Shown here one piece after another: positions 32,185 through 43,811 of a DNA stretch of 64,000 nucleotides (positions are counted from its first letter, which is position 1; the number at the start of each line of letters is the position of its first letter). The notes under the pieces are model-generated. The model worked only from the letters and a program-made list of their open reading frames with translations. It ran no database searches and was not told the DNA's origin. This DNA is from Zea mays. Its lineage: Eukaryota; Streptophyta; Magnoliopsida; Poales; Poaceae. The stretch is from contig NC_050098.1 of assembly GCF_902167145.1 (NCBI RefSeq), forward strand, positions 34,652,501 through 34,716,500, read 5' to 3'. The position numbers were made by a program, and so were the translations under genes.

Positions 32185-35100
32185 TGTAGCATCCCAAAAA
32201 TTCAAATCTTGAACTTTTCTCAAACTCGCTCTAAATTCAAAATGAATTTTAAATTTCGTTTCAAAAATGTTTGTTTGCGAGTTGATATCAACAAATAAAA
32301 TATAGTGGTCTATATTATCTCCAAAATCCTCCTTAAAATATCCTACAAATATTTCCCTGGTGATCCCCTCAAATTCTTTCCAGAAATACTGCTCAAATAT
32401 TCCCCCGATATTTCTCCAAATATTTTCCTCCTGAGAAATACCTTCAGAATCATTTTTAAAGTTCCTACAAATATTTTCTCCATAATTTTCCTCATGCTCA
32501 TACGTATTTGTACGCCTCCGATGTCATACAGTGAGCTCTACAAGCTAATTACACTTATACAAGACAAATACATGCTTATCTCTCACTAATCCTCTCATCC
32601 TCCCACTAATCCTCGCCTCCTCCCTCCTAATCCCCCCACCTAGCCTACAAATAGAGGGCAAGGGCCTCCTCTCAAGCCATCCCAAGCCATTTCATGGCAA
32701 CTCTCTCCCTCCCCCCCCACAAGTCCACTCCACCTCCCACACAAGCACACACTAGCACAAGGATCATTCGATCGTTCTTTGATCGTTCGTCCACCTGTTC
32801 TTAGTTTGTTTGTTCGTTCGTCCGATCGTTCGATCGTTCGTCCGATCGTTCATGGTTCGTTCGTCCGATCGTTCGATCGTTCGTCCAAATAATCTTTGTT
32901 CAGCCGTTATACTGCCGAAATTCCGATTGTTCCTTCGTTCAATCATTCGTCCGTTCGTTCATAGTTCCTATTCGTCGTTCATCGCTCGTTCATACTCCCT
33001 ATTCATTGTTCGTCCGTTCATTTGCCCAAATAATCTTTGTTCAGTCGTTATGCTGCTGAAATTCTAATCGTTCGTTCGTTCGTTCATTGTTCCTATTCAT
33101 CGTTCGTTCGTAGTCACTATTCATCGTTCATCGTTCGGCCATACGACTATTCACCAGCACTATTCACCGTTACTATTCATCATCGTTACTGTTCACCGTT
33201 ACTATTCATTATCGTTATTATTCATCGCTACTATTTACCGACACTTTTCGTCATCGTTACTATTGATCAATGATATCTATCGTTACTTTTTCGTCGTCAC
33301 TATTCATCGTTGTTATTCATCGATCATCCGATCACCCCAAATTTCAACTGTTCATCCATCATGCTGTCCAGTTCACCTAAGACCTGCCAGACCAATATTC
33401 TAGTCATACAAACCCTGGTGACTGTGATTTTCCTTCCAGTAAGAACTTCCCATATGGTCACCCATCACAGATTTCTCCAAGTTGAGCACGCTTAACCTTG
33501 GGATTCTTTCGAGCCAGACTTCCAAACTCAGATTCCAATGATTCTTGTTTCTAAATTCTTATCAAATTATTCCCTATCAAGCCATGTCGTCCCTTAAGCA
33601 TGGTTCATATTCTAGAAAACTCCAAAAATACTCTTGTCCCATATTCTACTTATAATTTCCCTGTTCAGACTAAGTCAGACGATTCATCCAGCACTATTCT
33701 CACCAACAGTGAACTCTATTGTACTACACCACATACGCCTAGCTATAAATACACCCAGCTACCCTCTCCCTCTCCACACACACTCAACACCCTCAGCCAA
33801 CGCAAACCCCCCACCCACTCAGTTACTCCGCTCTGCTGGCTACGCGCATAGTGTCGCTTCGCCTCCAATCCACCCTCCTGGTAAGAACATCCGCTCCACC
33901 ACCAGTAATATCACAACACCACATGACACAGATTCTGCTCAAGACTCTACCCGTCCATATATCGCCATTCTGACCACTATACTAAATATTTGTTGATATA
34001 CTTGCTAGTTTGTATGTTTGCTTGTTCATATTGCATAGTTATCGGAGCGTTCGTGCCATCTCGTGAAGGTCGGGTCTGCAAGTCTACGCCAGGCGGTGGA
34101 GCCAGAAGCCAGTTCTGCGAGCTCTCACCCCTTCGCCGGATAAGCACGACAAGCTCACTGGATCCCTTTGATGCATAAATTACCTATGCTTTTTCAACCA
34201 CAACCCTCAGCCTGTTATTTTATGCATGATATGATTTTGAGACAAGTTATTATGGCCACCCAGCCGCTTGCTGCAATTAATCTTTATACTCCTTGACATA
34301 TTTGTTATAAATGATTTGAGAAAAGGTGTGAGTTTTCAAAATAAAATGTTTTTCAAAATGGGTATGGTGAAGGGTTGTCACCCTTATCACCTTTTGAGCA
34401 GGATGATCAAGGACTCCCTGGTTTAGGGGAGGGCCTAAGGTGATGGCTCAGCTAGTTTAGGTGTGAGCATGAAGGATTGTCCCTCTCGCATAAGGACCGG
34501 TTTGTCATCACTCCTTACCTATACTCTTACCAAGTACAACCACTCGAGATTGTATGGGCGGTCGCTCAATCTAAACTTGTACGGTCCGAACCCCAGGGTT
34601 ATGATGGCTGGGGAGCACCGAGAGGATAAGGAGGGGGAATGTTTTGTCTGGTTTGGGCATGGTGGTGACCTGACTCCTTCCGGTATAATCGTTAAGGTAA
34701 GGACGTGCAAGTAAAGAGAGAGATTCGGCATTCGGATCTCACGACAGTGAGATTGCAGAAATCAGACTAGTGGGTAAAGTGTACACCTCTGCGCAGAGTT
34801 TGAAAAACCTATTCAAATAGTCCGCGTCCACGGATATGGATGAGTCATGGCATGGATTTGACAATTAGTGTTTTGTTTTCCAAAAATGTTTTTGAAAAGT
34901 GGTTTTAAAAGGTCCGGTGGTTGAGTCATGAGCTATGGTGGATAGGAAGTCCAGTAGCTGTTTTTGAAAATGAAAACCAGTGGGAAACTATTGAGATACC
35001 TGGATGGTTTAGTCCAGGGGATTTTGTTCTATATTGAAAAACTTCCTGCTCCTTTGGGAGAGGATGCGCTTTGAAAAATATAAAATGTTTTACAAAATAA

Positions 35101-35519
35101 CCCTGCATCAAATATTGCTATTTCTGCAAAATATTCTGAGCTCCACATATTCCATGCATTATATCTGATTTCCCCATTCCGCGAGTGAAGGTGGGCTGCT
35201 GAGTACGTAAGTACTCACCCTTGCTTATTTGTTGTTTTTTAGAGAAGGAGAACGTTGATTGGGTAAGAGTTAAGCCTGTTCCCAACCTTGCATGTGGCTG
35301 TTGGACCGCTGAATTGCTTCGCTGCGTATATCGGGCTGCTTCAGCCCCACTCCGATGATATGTCCCGAGTTGTGGACCAACTCTTAAAGTTGATCGCCAC
35401 CTTTATAGGTTTGTCTCATTTAAGCAGATCTGGAATCATCTGATGTATAAATGTGTTTACTAGCCTCCTGGGACTAGTAATTGTATCACATTTGAGTCCC
35501 AGAGGATTGGGGCGCTTCA
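32185..35519 (+). repeat. Solo LTR of a long-LTR Gypsy (Del/Tekay-like), about 3.3 kb
   Basis: Starts TGTAGCATCCC and ends GGGGCGCTTCA. The flanks ACCTA (32180-32184) and ACATA (35520-35524) match at four of five bases, compatible with an old target duplication. It contains the GGGTAAAG...CTCTG...CAGAG motif (34772-34799) shared with other long LTRs here, and a GTACTCACCCTTGCTT segment near 35208 also seen in the 38805-42033 LTR. No PBS or PPT flanks it, so it is a solo LTR. Confidence 0.65.
32765..33340 (+). repeat. Degenerate short-repeat tract (GTTCGTCCGATC-like) with a 140-bp duplication
   Basis: Alternating TTCG, TCCG and ATCG words pass into TATTCATCGTTACTATTCA words. A block beginning CCAAATAATCTTTGTTCAG occurs at about 32885 and again at about 33024 with its surroundings, so part of the tract arose by duplication. 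It lies wholly inside the solo LTR. Open frames across it are compositional. Confidence 0.75.
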
Positions 35520-35524
35520 ACATA

Positions 35525-37190
35525 TGGATGCTACCTGAGCTCAGGTAGATAAAAGAGGTAGCACCCATACAGCTCGGGTACCAGTAGCACCCATGCTTTA
35601 CTGAATGTTTTTAGGCAGTCCTTCAAGCATCCCAAGCTCGGGTAGCAACCACTCAACTAGAATCGATTTTCTATGGGTGCAGGCAATAGAATACTAGAGT
35701 CAAACTTGGGACCTATGAGTGCTACCTGAGCTCTGACAACCATGCCAGCATAAATGCTAACACAAATAATCAATGGAGTGAGAAATTAACCATGCCAGTA
35801 CCATCCTAACGAAGCAAAGACCTATAGAGCTGACAAATGCAGCTGCACACGAACTGAAGGGATGTAGCCAAGCAAACCTGGGCTTACGGAGCATCCGACA
35901 AAGGCTAGGGCATGGCGGGCACCAAGACCACACCAAACGCTCCCATGATGATGGTGGGTGGCAAAACGAAAGTGAGGAGTAGCGACGAAGATGGATTCGA
36001 GTATTCAGTTCGGAGGCTAAGGCGAACAGAAGGCGGGTAGAGGGGGAAGGAAATATTAAAGGGAAGAAAAGTACTCATCGTCATGCTACACACTGCGCGG
36101 CGCTGTTTTGGCCATGCCCGTCACTGCTGAGGCATGGGAGTGACGGAGATTGCGGACGTGTCAACGATGGCTAGGCGTCGACCACTCGACCCGCTCGTCT
36201 CCCTGCAGCGGTTGCACGTGGACCGCGCGGAGGCAGGGACCACCCGGGCAACGTCATCTGGGCCCTGACACAACGACGATGGTGTACGGGGGCGATGCTG
36301 GGCCGACGCCAGCGTCAATCGACAGAAAAAAGAAGTGGAAGGTACGGAGCATCAGGCCCCTTACGCAACGTCGACGGCGCACGGGGGAGACGTTGGGCCG
36401 ACAGCGTCAATCGACGAAAGCAGTCATCGGCACAGACCCCGGATGTGGCCGGTGCGGGGCCCACTCAGCGCACGGAGGCGGCCACCTTCATCGAAGAGCA
36501 CGAGCGAGGCTATGAGACGGCGGATCTGCTTCGCTAGTCTGCCCGCTCCCAGTCCCACCCCAGCAGCCAGGAGTGAGTAACGGACGATGATGGTGTCATG
36601 ACGGCGTGATGTAACTGAGAACCGCAAAAAGCCGCCATGGTCGCTCCACGGCAGCCCCACAGAGGACGCGAGCCTAACCGCCGGCACATGCGTCACGTGA
36701 CTGATGGCGCCGAGGCCGCTGAATGCGCCCAAAAGGGGTGGAGTTTTAATAACTCCGATGTCATTTCTGAATCCGAAACCATCAGTGACCCGAACTCCGT
36801 CGGGTTACTTGAAACTAGAACCCCATCCTAGACTCCTGGTCATCAAAGCTCCCGAGTCAGGTTCGACCATATGCCTATCTAGGGTCAAGCGTCGCTAGGG
36901 GCGAGGTGACATTAGAAACGGGCAAGCCACTGGTGGCGTCACGACACCGTGGGCACCTCAGCGCGCCACGGACTCGTGGGCGCCTCAGTGCATCCTGTCC
37001 TGTGTGCGGTGGTCGGTCGCTGGCTAGCAGGCAAATTCCTCACATGCGGGCAAGTTTGTGGAGCACGCGGGCGACGCCAAGGTGACCAACCCACTACGAC
37101 ACATTGTCATCAACCCACAGTAGTCGATGTTATTGTAATGCCAACCTTACAGAGATGGAGGTGGAGGTTATCCTGATAGTGCTAAAGTAT
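35525..37190. other. Low-information sequence with a palindrome cluster
   Basis: A perfect 18-bp palindrome CTACCTGAGCTCAGGTAG lies at 35531-35548. Related words (GCTCGGGTA, GGTAGCACCC, GTGCTACCTGAGCTC) recur to about 35740, suggesting a decayed MITE. Further on, GC-rich sequence (36100-37150) includes a short duplication around TGGGCCGAC...GCGTCAATCGAC (about 36300 and 36392). No gene recognised. Confidence 0.4.
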
Positions 37191-37193
37191 TTA

Positions 37194-37309
37194 GGGCATC
37201 TTTGGTTGTGGAGGTTCGAGGTGATTAAATATCTCCCTTGTCAAAATTAAATAGAAAGGGATTTAATCTCTCTCAATCCCCTTTGATCTAGACGCAACCG
37301 AATAAGGCC
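37194..37309 (+). mobile_element. Tourist-like MITE, 116 bp
   Basis: Flanked by TTA at 37191-37193 and 37310-37312. Ends GGGCATCTTTGGTTG and CAACCGAATAAGGCC are imperfect inverted repeats. Confidence 0.65.
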
Positions 37310-37312
37310 TTA

Positions 37313-38000
37313 GTGGGAGACTTCTCGTGCTCCACTGGTGGAGGTAGGACCAAGGATCCAGAATGTAGTGGTCTGTTGCTGGATGTAGCGAGCGGCACTA
37401 GCGATGGGCTTGGAGAATGTGGATTGGGGCGCGACGTCCAAGCGATCGAGTGTAGGACTACATGATCTTGGGTGGGTGTGGCTTGTGAGCGTGAGCCTAT
37501 GATTTACGACTTCGGGTCAGCCAATGGGCCATGTTGTGATATTGCGATATAGGGTTGTTGTGTAGATCGCCGCCCCCATGAGAAATCCATGGGTTGGGGT
37601 TGAAACCCACCTTGAACATGTAAGAATTCAGGTCCCTAAACCCATAGCCCCGTTGGGGAAGAATAGAACTCGTCCCTAGACTCGATGGGTCCAAAACATG
37701 TGGGTCCCTGATCCAAACCCGCCCCACTGCCATTCCTAAGATCCACTCCCCAAACATAGGGTGTCACCTCGCCTGTGCCTTCTTCTACATTGGCTCACAT
37801 CACAAACCAAGAGAAGGGGTCAAAGTCGGAATTCACATTATCTATCAGCAGTAGAAGGCGACCAAGGTAGTCGGTCGAGAAGGGATTTATGGGTGGGTGG
37901 TTGTCAAACAGGAACTAAGCAGTGATCTCAGTATGCTACTACTTGCACTACTACCTTCTTGGTTGTCGCACGTGACCGCCAGTCGAGCTCCAGGCATAGT
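37313..38000. other. Intergenic sequence, nothing certain
   Basis: GGGTT-AAACCC and CCCATGGGT-like words around 37560-37720 suggest an old hAT-type fragment, but no ends could be set. Confidence 0.3.
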
Positions 38001-38804
38001 CGTGAATTCGTGATAGGCAGTGGTGGAGCCAAGTGAAGTGTCTCCATCCTTTGAGACTCAAATATGATACAAATACTAGTACTAGGAGGCTAGTATACAC
38101 ATTTATACAATAGAGGGGGAGAAACAACTCCAATAGAATGCAAGAGGGACAGGAGAGAATGCACGCAAGAGCACAAGAACAACACTAAAGAACAAGAACG
38201 CAAGCGCACGACAGTAGCATAACTCTATCTCATAAGAATGGGCGCCTGGATCGCTTCGGAATGTTTCTCCATTGCGTAGGAATGATGTACTAGCTCTTGA
38301 GTGACTTGGTGGATAGAGGAGGGTGATTAGGGGGGATATTTATAGGCCAAAATCCCCAAGTAGTCATTGCTTGATTGCTAGAAAAACTGCTCTGCTCAGT
38401 GGCGCAACAGATCGGTCTAGTGCACCACCAGACCAGGTCCTGCAGCTGGTCTTCTAGGGTTCTGATTGGCGCCTTCCTAACTGGGGTGGCACTAGACCGA
38501 TCTAGCGCACCACCAGATCGTCCGCCATGTGAGCTAGTCATTGCTTGCTCGTTGAAGCCCCAAGTGGCCATTAGAGCCCGAGGTTCCGTTGATTTTTAGC
38601 AAAAACATGAGGTTGAGTACCTCTTGTATGACGAGGTCCGGTGCATCGAACCCGGGGTTTGAGTCCAAGGCGCCAGGCCACGCAAAGTCGTCTGCAGGGC
38701 TCTCTATGAACTCGGTTCGGTGCACCATCGGACCGGTCCGGTGAGCCCCAAGCAGCTAAGCTGAAGTCCGTTTCAGCCAAGTTTCCTCCGATTCAATTCG
38801 CTGG
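38001..38804 (-). repeat. Copia-A 3' LTR, distal part
   Basis: It contains repeated CACCAGACC / GGTCTAGTGCACCACC words typical of these LTRs, and a minus-strand TATA (CTATAAATAT, 38345-38336). It stops at the solo LTR boundary 38804 and continues at 42034. The left end is not resolved. Confidence 0.55.
38336..38345 (-). promoter_or_regulatory. TATA box of the Copia-A LTR
   Basis: CTATAAATAT on the minus strand, in the same relative place as the TATA boxes of the other copia LTRs here. The element is dead, so this is a relic. Confidence 0.5.
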
Positions 38805-41800
38805 TGTAACACCCTAAATTTTGGGGTATAAAAAACTCTTTGTTCTATACTCAAAATTCATGTGTTACCGTTTCCTTTCTTCGCTTTTCTTTTCCCTTGG
38901 TTAAAACAATAGAGAGTTATTTTGTTATATGTTGGTGTGAGCCCTATAAATGCCTTGGTTGTTGGATCCATGTTGTTGTATAGTGTTTCTAAGTGCAAGA
39001 AGTGTTTGAAACATGTTATGATGCCTTGTAGAAGTTTTCCGTAAATTTTCATATTTTTTAAAATATTTTTCTATTTTCCAAAATTCAAAATCTTTTCCTT
39101 TGAGGTACTTAAAAACATTTTCAAAAGTTCGTGCCAAATCGTGTTTAGGAAATTTCCTAAAATTTTTGGAGCCTTCGAGATATTTTTCGGATATTAAAAA
39201 CAATTTCAGCTTTTTCTGAAATTACTTTTAATTTTAAAAATGGGATAGTTACGAAAAATAAAATATCCTCAAACCCTAGCAATATATATATGCCTGGAAT
39301 CCTCTCGTCGAGCCCATTCCGAATTTTGAAACCTTATCCCCAGTCTAGATCCAAAACTCCCGGAATTGCTCGCCGAAGTTCGGAACGATTCCAACTCCGG
39401 TGACAACTTCGACGAGCAATTACCTTCGATCTGTGCGTCGTCGGCGTAATTCGAGGGTACCGCTGTGTTCGTAACATCGAGGGCTTCGTCTAGTGTCTTC
39501 GATTCGTCAATCCGACCGATAGTTCATCACCAATCGACATTTTTCCTCTCGGCTCCGGCGAGGTCGTCTTCTTCGGTGAGATCTCTCACCATTGTTGCAT
39601 GGTGTTCTTCGTTCTCGTCTTCCTCGTGCAACCTCTCTCTCTCCCTTCTCTCTCTCCCCCAGTGGTGGCGCCCCCTCCTTCCCCTCCTCCCCCCACGCGC
39701 GCACCCCCCCTCCCCGTGCTGCGGCCCGGCCCCCTCCCCGCTACGCGTCGGCCCATTTCCTTCCCCCTCGCCCTATCTTCCATAGTTGATAGGAAGGAGA
39801 TGGAGGAGGAAGAAGGAGACCGTCTTGCGAATAGGGCCCTGGACAATTTTAAAATAGTGCACATAAATTTATTTCAATTTAAAATCGTGATATCTTTTGT
39901 GTTTTAAATCTGATTCACTCCGTTCAAGTTGCGTTAGATTTGTATTAAAATTGTATATATGTTAGAAGTATTGTTCTCTGCTGTTACATATTTTATTTAA
40001 TTTATTTAAATATTTGTTTGATCAACGGTTATTAAAGTAGCATTTCAATTTAATCTAATTTAGGGTTTCGAGTTGCGCGTTTAAAATAAACACCAACATG
40101 GTAGCCTTAACTGTATATTCTTTATTAATAATTGTTTAGTTTAAATATGCTATCTATTTAATAGTCCTCTCGTGTCGTGTTGGCCCGCACGTTGTGCGTG
40201 TGTTGTGCCGTGCTGTTTCGCGCGTTGCGTATTTCGTCTCGCGCCGATAGTTCGTCTCGCTTAGAGTAGCTAATGTTATTTAAATTACTTATTTAACTAA
40301 GATCTGTTAGCGTAGTAGATTAATTAAAACTAGGCGATAGTTCTATGTTAATAAAGGTCAAATAATATAATTATGTCGAATTAAATATTCTAATTAATAC
40401 TTGTTCAGTGTAAACGCGATAACTTCTCGACCGTAGCTCCGACTATCGCGTTTATTTTTCCTCGCGTGACCGTAGTAGCGAGCTCTATTTCGTATTGTCT
40501 GTTTTTATTATGTTTTTCTTTGTATAGTGTAATGTTCTTATGCATGTTTGTTTGCTTGTACCTATTCGTCTTTGCTTCGCGTTGCGATTAGAACGCGATC
40601 CGTTTCCGAGCTTCGGTGAACCGACGATCAAGCGTTGACGACCACGTGATCAATCTCTTCAAGATCTATAAGGTTGAAGATCCTAAGCATCTGTTTAATG
40701 AAGGCAAGTGTCCTCTGACCTATTTATGTCCTATTCACATAATAATTTATTTCCCCGCATTAAATAATTGAAACTTAAGGATTGACTAGCCTTCTATTTA
40801 TCTTGTCCTTGATTACCTTTTGGGTTATTATGGTTAGCTTTATGCTAGTGCTCTACTTTAACCAATGAACATGATGAGATACATTGATGACACTATGATT
40901 TTATTCTGGGTATGATGTTGAACTTGTGGCATTTTAGGGGATTCGGGTTGTTTCCCGAGTATCTCTTCGTAAGGACCTGTTTGTTGAGAGACCACCCGGA
41001 AAAATAGTGCAACCATGAGGGTGGTATAGGACATCCTTAGCTCATTAATTAGAGAAACCTGAGGGTGTAGTTTACTTCGATGTTGTGCCATTAATGGGGG
41101 TTGGGGCATAGTGCTTGCTCTGCTACAGGTGGGTGCCGGTTTTGTTAGTCACACACCTTAGGAAGGAGTACTATGTTTGTACGACTAGCGAAACCTAATA
41201 GACGGCTACATACCAGGAGAATCTTTGTAAAGGCTACATAGTGAAACATTGCCGACTCACCTTGGAAGTGTTTGAGGGTTTGATCGACCCAAGGCAAAAA
41301 GGAAATCATGGCTCATGGGTAAAGTGTGCGACCTCTGAAGAGGAATGAAACCGATATATCAGTCGTGCTCACAGTTAAGAGCGGCCTTGGGATCCTCTTT
41401 GATTAGAGATACAGATGGTTCAAGATAGTATGGTTCTATTATGGATTTGGTTACAGATGATGATGGTTCTATTAATGATGTTTTAACTGTGGATTTTGGT
41501 ATTTCCTCTATGAGGAGGTACTCTTTGGGATAATAACTTAGGGTTAATGATAAAACTTGGCTCATATTAATGAATAAAACTTGACGAAGTAAAATCAGCC
41601 TAACTCCACATAAAGCTAATCCACCTCAGCCTAACGGGACATTTGATGAGTATGTTGATGTGTACTCACCCTTGCTTTCACAAAACACCAGGTTGCCTTT
41701 CGTGCAACCTATGATGAGGTAAAGAAGAAGAAGAAGGTGTCGAGGCAGATCTCCCGGAGTTCCAAAACTTCAACGAGTTCGAGGATTAGGCTAGCGACCT

Positions 41801-42033
41801 CTCCGAGTCAGCTATCTGTGGTGGGTTTATTTACGTTGGCCACATTTCTATTCCGTGTACTTTGATTTATATAATGTAAATGACTCTAGTTTGTAATATT
41901 ATTACCTACTCTTTATTAATATTCAAAGCATTGTGCTATGATGAGTCATTTATGTAATCGTTGTGTACGTGAATTTTTTATCCTGACACGTACATGGTTC
42001 GCATTCGGTTTACCTTCCAAAACCGGTGTGACA
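38805..42033 (+). repeat. Solo LTR of a long-LTR Gypsy (Del/Tekay-like), 3229 bp
   Basis: Starts TGTAACACCC and ends CCGGTGTGACA, a good imperfect inverted pair. Flanks GCTGG and GGCGG match at only three of five bases, so the target duplication is unclear. It holds ACCACCCGGAAAAATAGTGC (about 40991) and GGGTAAAGTGTGCGACCTCTG (about 41317), both shared with the other long LTRs. It splits the Copia-A LTR. A pyrimidine-rich tract with C and T runs lies at about 39630-39780. No gene is supported. Confidence 0.75.
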
Positions 42034-42450
42034 GGCGGGTGTTGGGAGCTATTCTATGACTTGGACAGACTTTATTAGAGTATGTCAACCTAGTCTAATT
42101 CATATATTCATATTGTTAGCTCATTTTTCTATGCAAGTCTTGTTTCATCTCAAAACAAGTCCAAAATGGCACTTTTACTAGAAACTAAGTTAGAGAGCAA
42201 ACCCAAGTGCCAAAAAACATTCTAAAAGGTGTATACAACATATTCAAAGGTTCAAATATCATTGTTTTACCCTTTTTCAAAATGTTACGCTTCCTAGCCT
42301 TGTTTGAGCTCATTTGATCGTGGATTCGTCAATTTGCACTTGAGTGAAATTGTGCTCATAGGCTCAGCAAACTGATTAGTCCAATATGTTGAGTTGGTCA
42401 TTAAATACCAAAACATTATAGAAATGGTGTATTTGCCCATTTCTCTTTTA
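42034..42450 (-). repeat. Copia-A 3' LTR, proximal part
   Basis: The right end (TTTCTCTTTTA/ATCTCCCCC at 42450/42451) corresponds to the LTR/PPT junction seen at 48594/48595 in Copia-C. It is diverged. Confidence 0.65.
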
Positions 42451-43299
42451 ATCTCCCCCTTTTTGGTGATTTATGCCAACACAACCTAAGTAAATAGAAT
42501 ATGACTAACTTAGAACATGTTCGCTATTCAAAAGGAGATCAAAATTGAAGGTCCAAACCGAGTTCAATGAATTTTGAGTTTTTTCAAAGATTTTGGATTA
42601 TTTGGACCATTGAACCACCACTTGTTTTTTATTTTGCAATACAACACATTTTCAACATTTTCTTCCTTCTAAGTCAAATAAACTTTGAGTTTGGCAAAAA
42701 AATAGTTTTGCCATAAAGCAACTTTCTTTTGATAAAAACTCCATCTCTTAGTAGTTTTCACAATAAGGGCTCCTCTTTGTTGTCAAGATGGTTTTAGATC
42801 AAAATCCAAGTTCAAAACACATTTTTTAAAAAAACTCAAGTTGTGGGTTGGTCCATTTTCTTTGGCCTCTAATCTATCCCCCTTTGGTATTAAGCACCAA
42901 AAATAGAGAAATTCATGTGTTTTTTCTCATTGAGCTTCAAATATTAAAGAATGAAGAAATAGGAGCAATGAAACAAAGTGAATCAAGGTAAAGTGTCTTT
43001 GATACTAAAGTGCAGTGGAAGCGCCTCCTTTGCCCAAATTCACCATTTCCCTTCCAAACCTTGAGACTACACACATTATCAACTTGAAAGCAGTGTCAGT
43101 CTCAAAAAGGTCAAATTGTAGACTATCCTCGCCCTAAATGCGTGCATCACTAGATTTGGACTTGTGAGGACCATGGATGATTTTTCTACAATTTGAACCT
43201 TGGCACAAGCATATTATGAATAATTAAGGAATTAAAACACAATGAACAAAGGTATATCAACAATGTGCAATGTGTGCAATACTTCAATCCCCGTTTTGA
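42451..43299 (-). other. Copia-A post-pol non-coding region
   Basis: Minus-strand purine-rich blocks (plus-strand ATCTCCCCCTTTTTGGTG at 42451, CTATCCCCCTTTGG near 42885) parallel Copia-C 48595-49370. No coding frame. Confidence 0.7.
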
Positions 43300-43629
43300 G
43301 AAACTAGGATATTTATCTCACTCCTCAACTACAAAATAGTTTCATCTAATGGCTAGGTGAAGATATCGGCTAATTGGTGATGGGTGATCACATGGTCTAT
43401 TATGATATCTCCCCTTTATGAGTGGTCTCCCAAAAAGTGGTACCAGATGTCTATGTGCTTAGCGCGGTTGTGATCAATAGGATTTTCCACCATGCAGATT
43501 GCACTCTCATTGTCACATGGGAGTGGGACTTTACTTAGATTATAGCTAAAGTCCTAAGAGTTTGCCTCATCCAGAGGAATTGCACACAACAATGTCCTGC
43601 ATAAATGTACTCGGCCTCGACGGTGGATA
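43300..43629 (-). pseudogene. Copia-A RNase H C-terminal remnant
   Basis: Aligns with Copia-C 49400-49720 (AEYI-A-GHCC, WMRQTL, LADIFT-like readings on the minus strand) but carries frame changes and stops. It is cut at 43629 by Copia-B, whose duplication GGATA is 43625-43629. The rest resumes at 61016. Confidence 0.75.
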
Positions 43630-43811
43630 TGAAAGGGAAATAGGCTCACACCTTTTCCTAAATAATTTTGGTGGTTGAATTGCCCAACACAAATAATTGG
43701 ACTAACTAGTTTGCTCTAGATTGTAAGTTCTGCAGGTGCCAAAGGTTCAACACAAACCAATAAAAAGTCCAAGAAAGGGTTCAAATAAAAAGAGCAAAAG
43801 ACAACCGAAGG

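Noticed and set aside
32765..33340. CRISPR-like array
   Set aside because: The words are degenerate four-base repeats with no constant repeat/spacer pattern, inside a plant LTR.
36150..36580. GC-rich frames of 80-121 codons as a gene
   Set aside because: Several overlapping frames are open at once, a local duplication is present and no domain is recognisable; composition explains them.
38805..42033. LTR with a clear 5-bp target duplication
   Set aside because: Flanks GCTGG and GGCGG match at only three positions, so I report the LTR but not a duplication.
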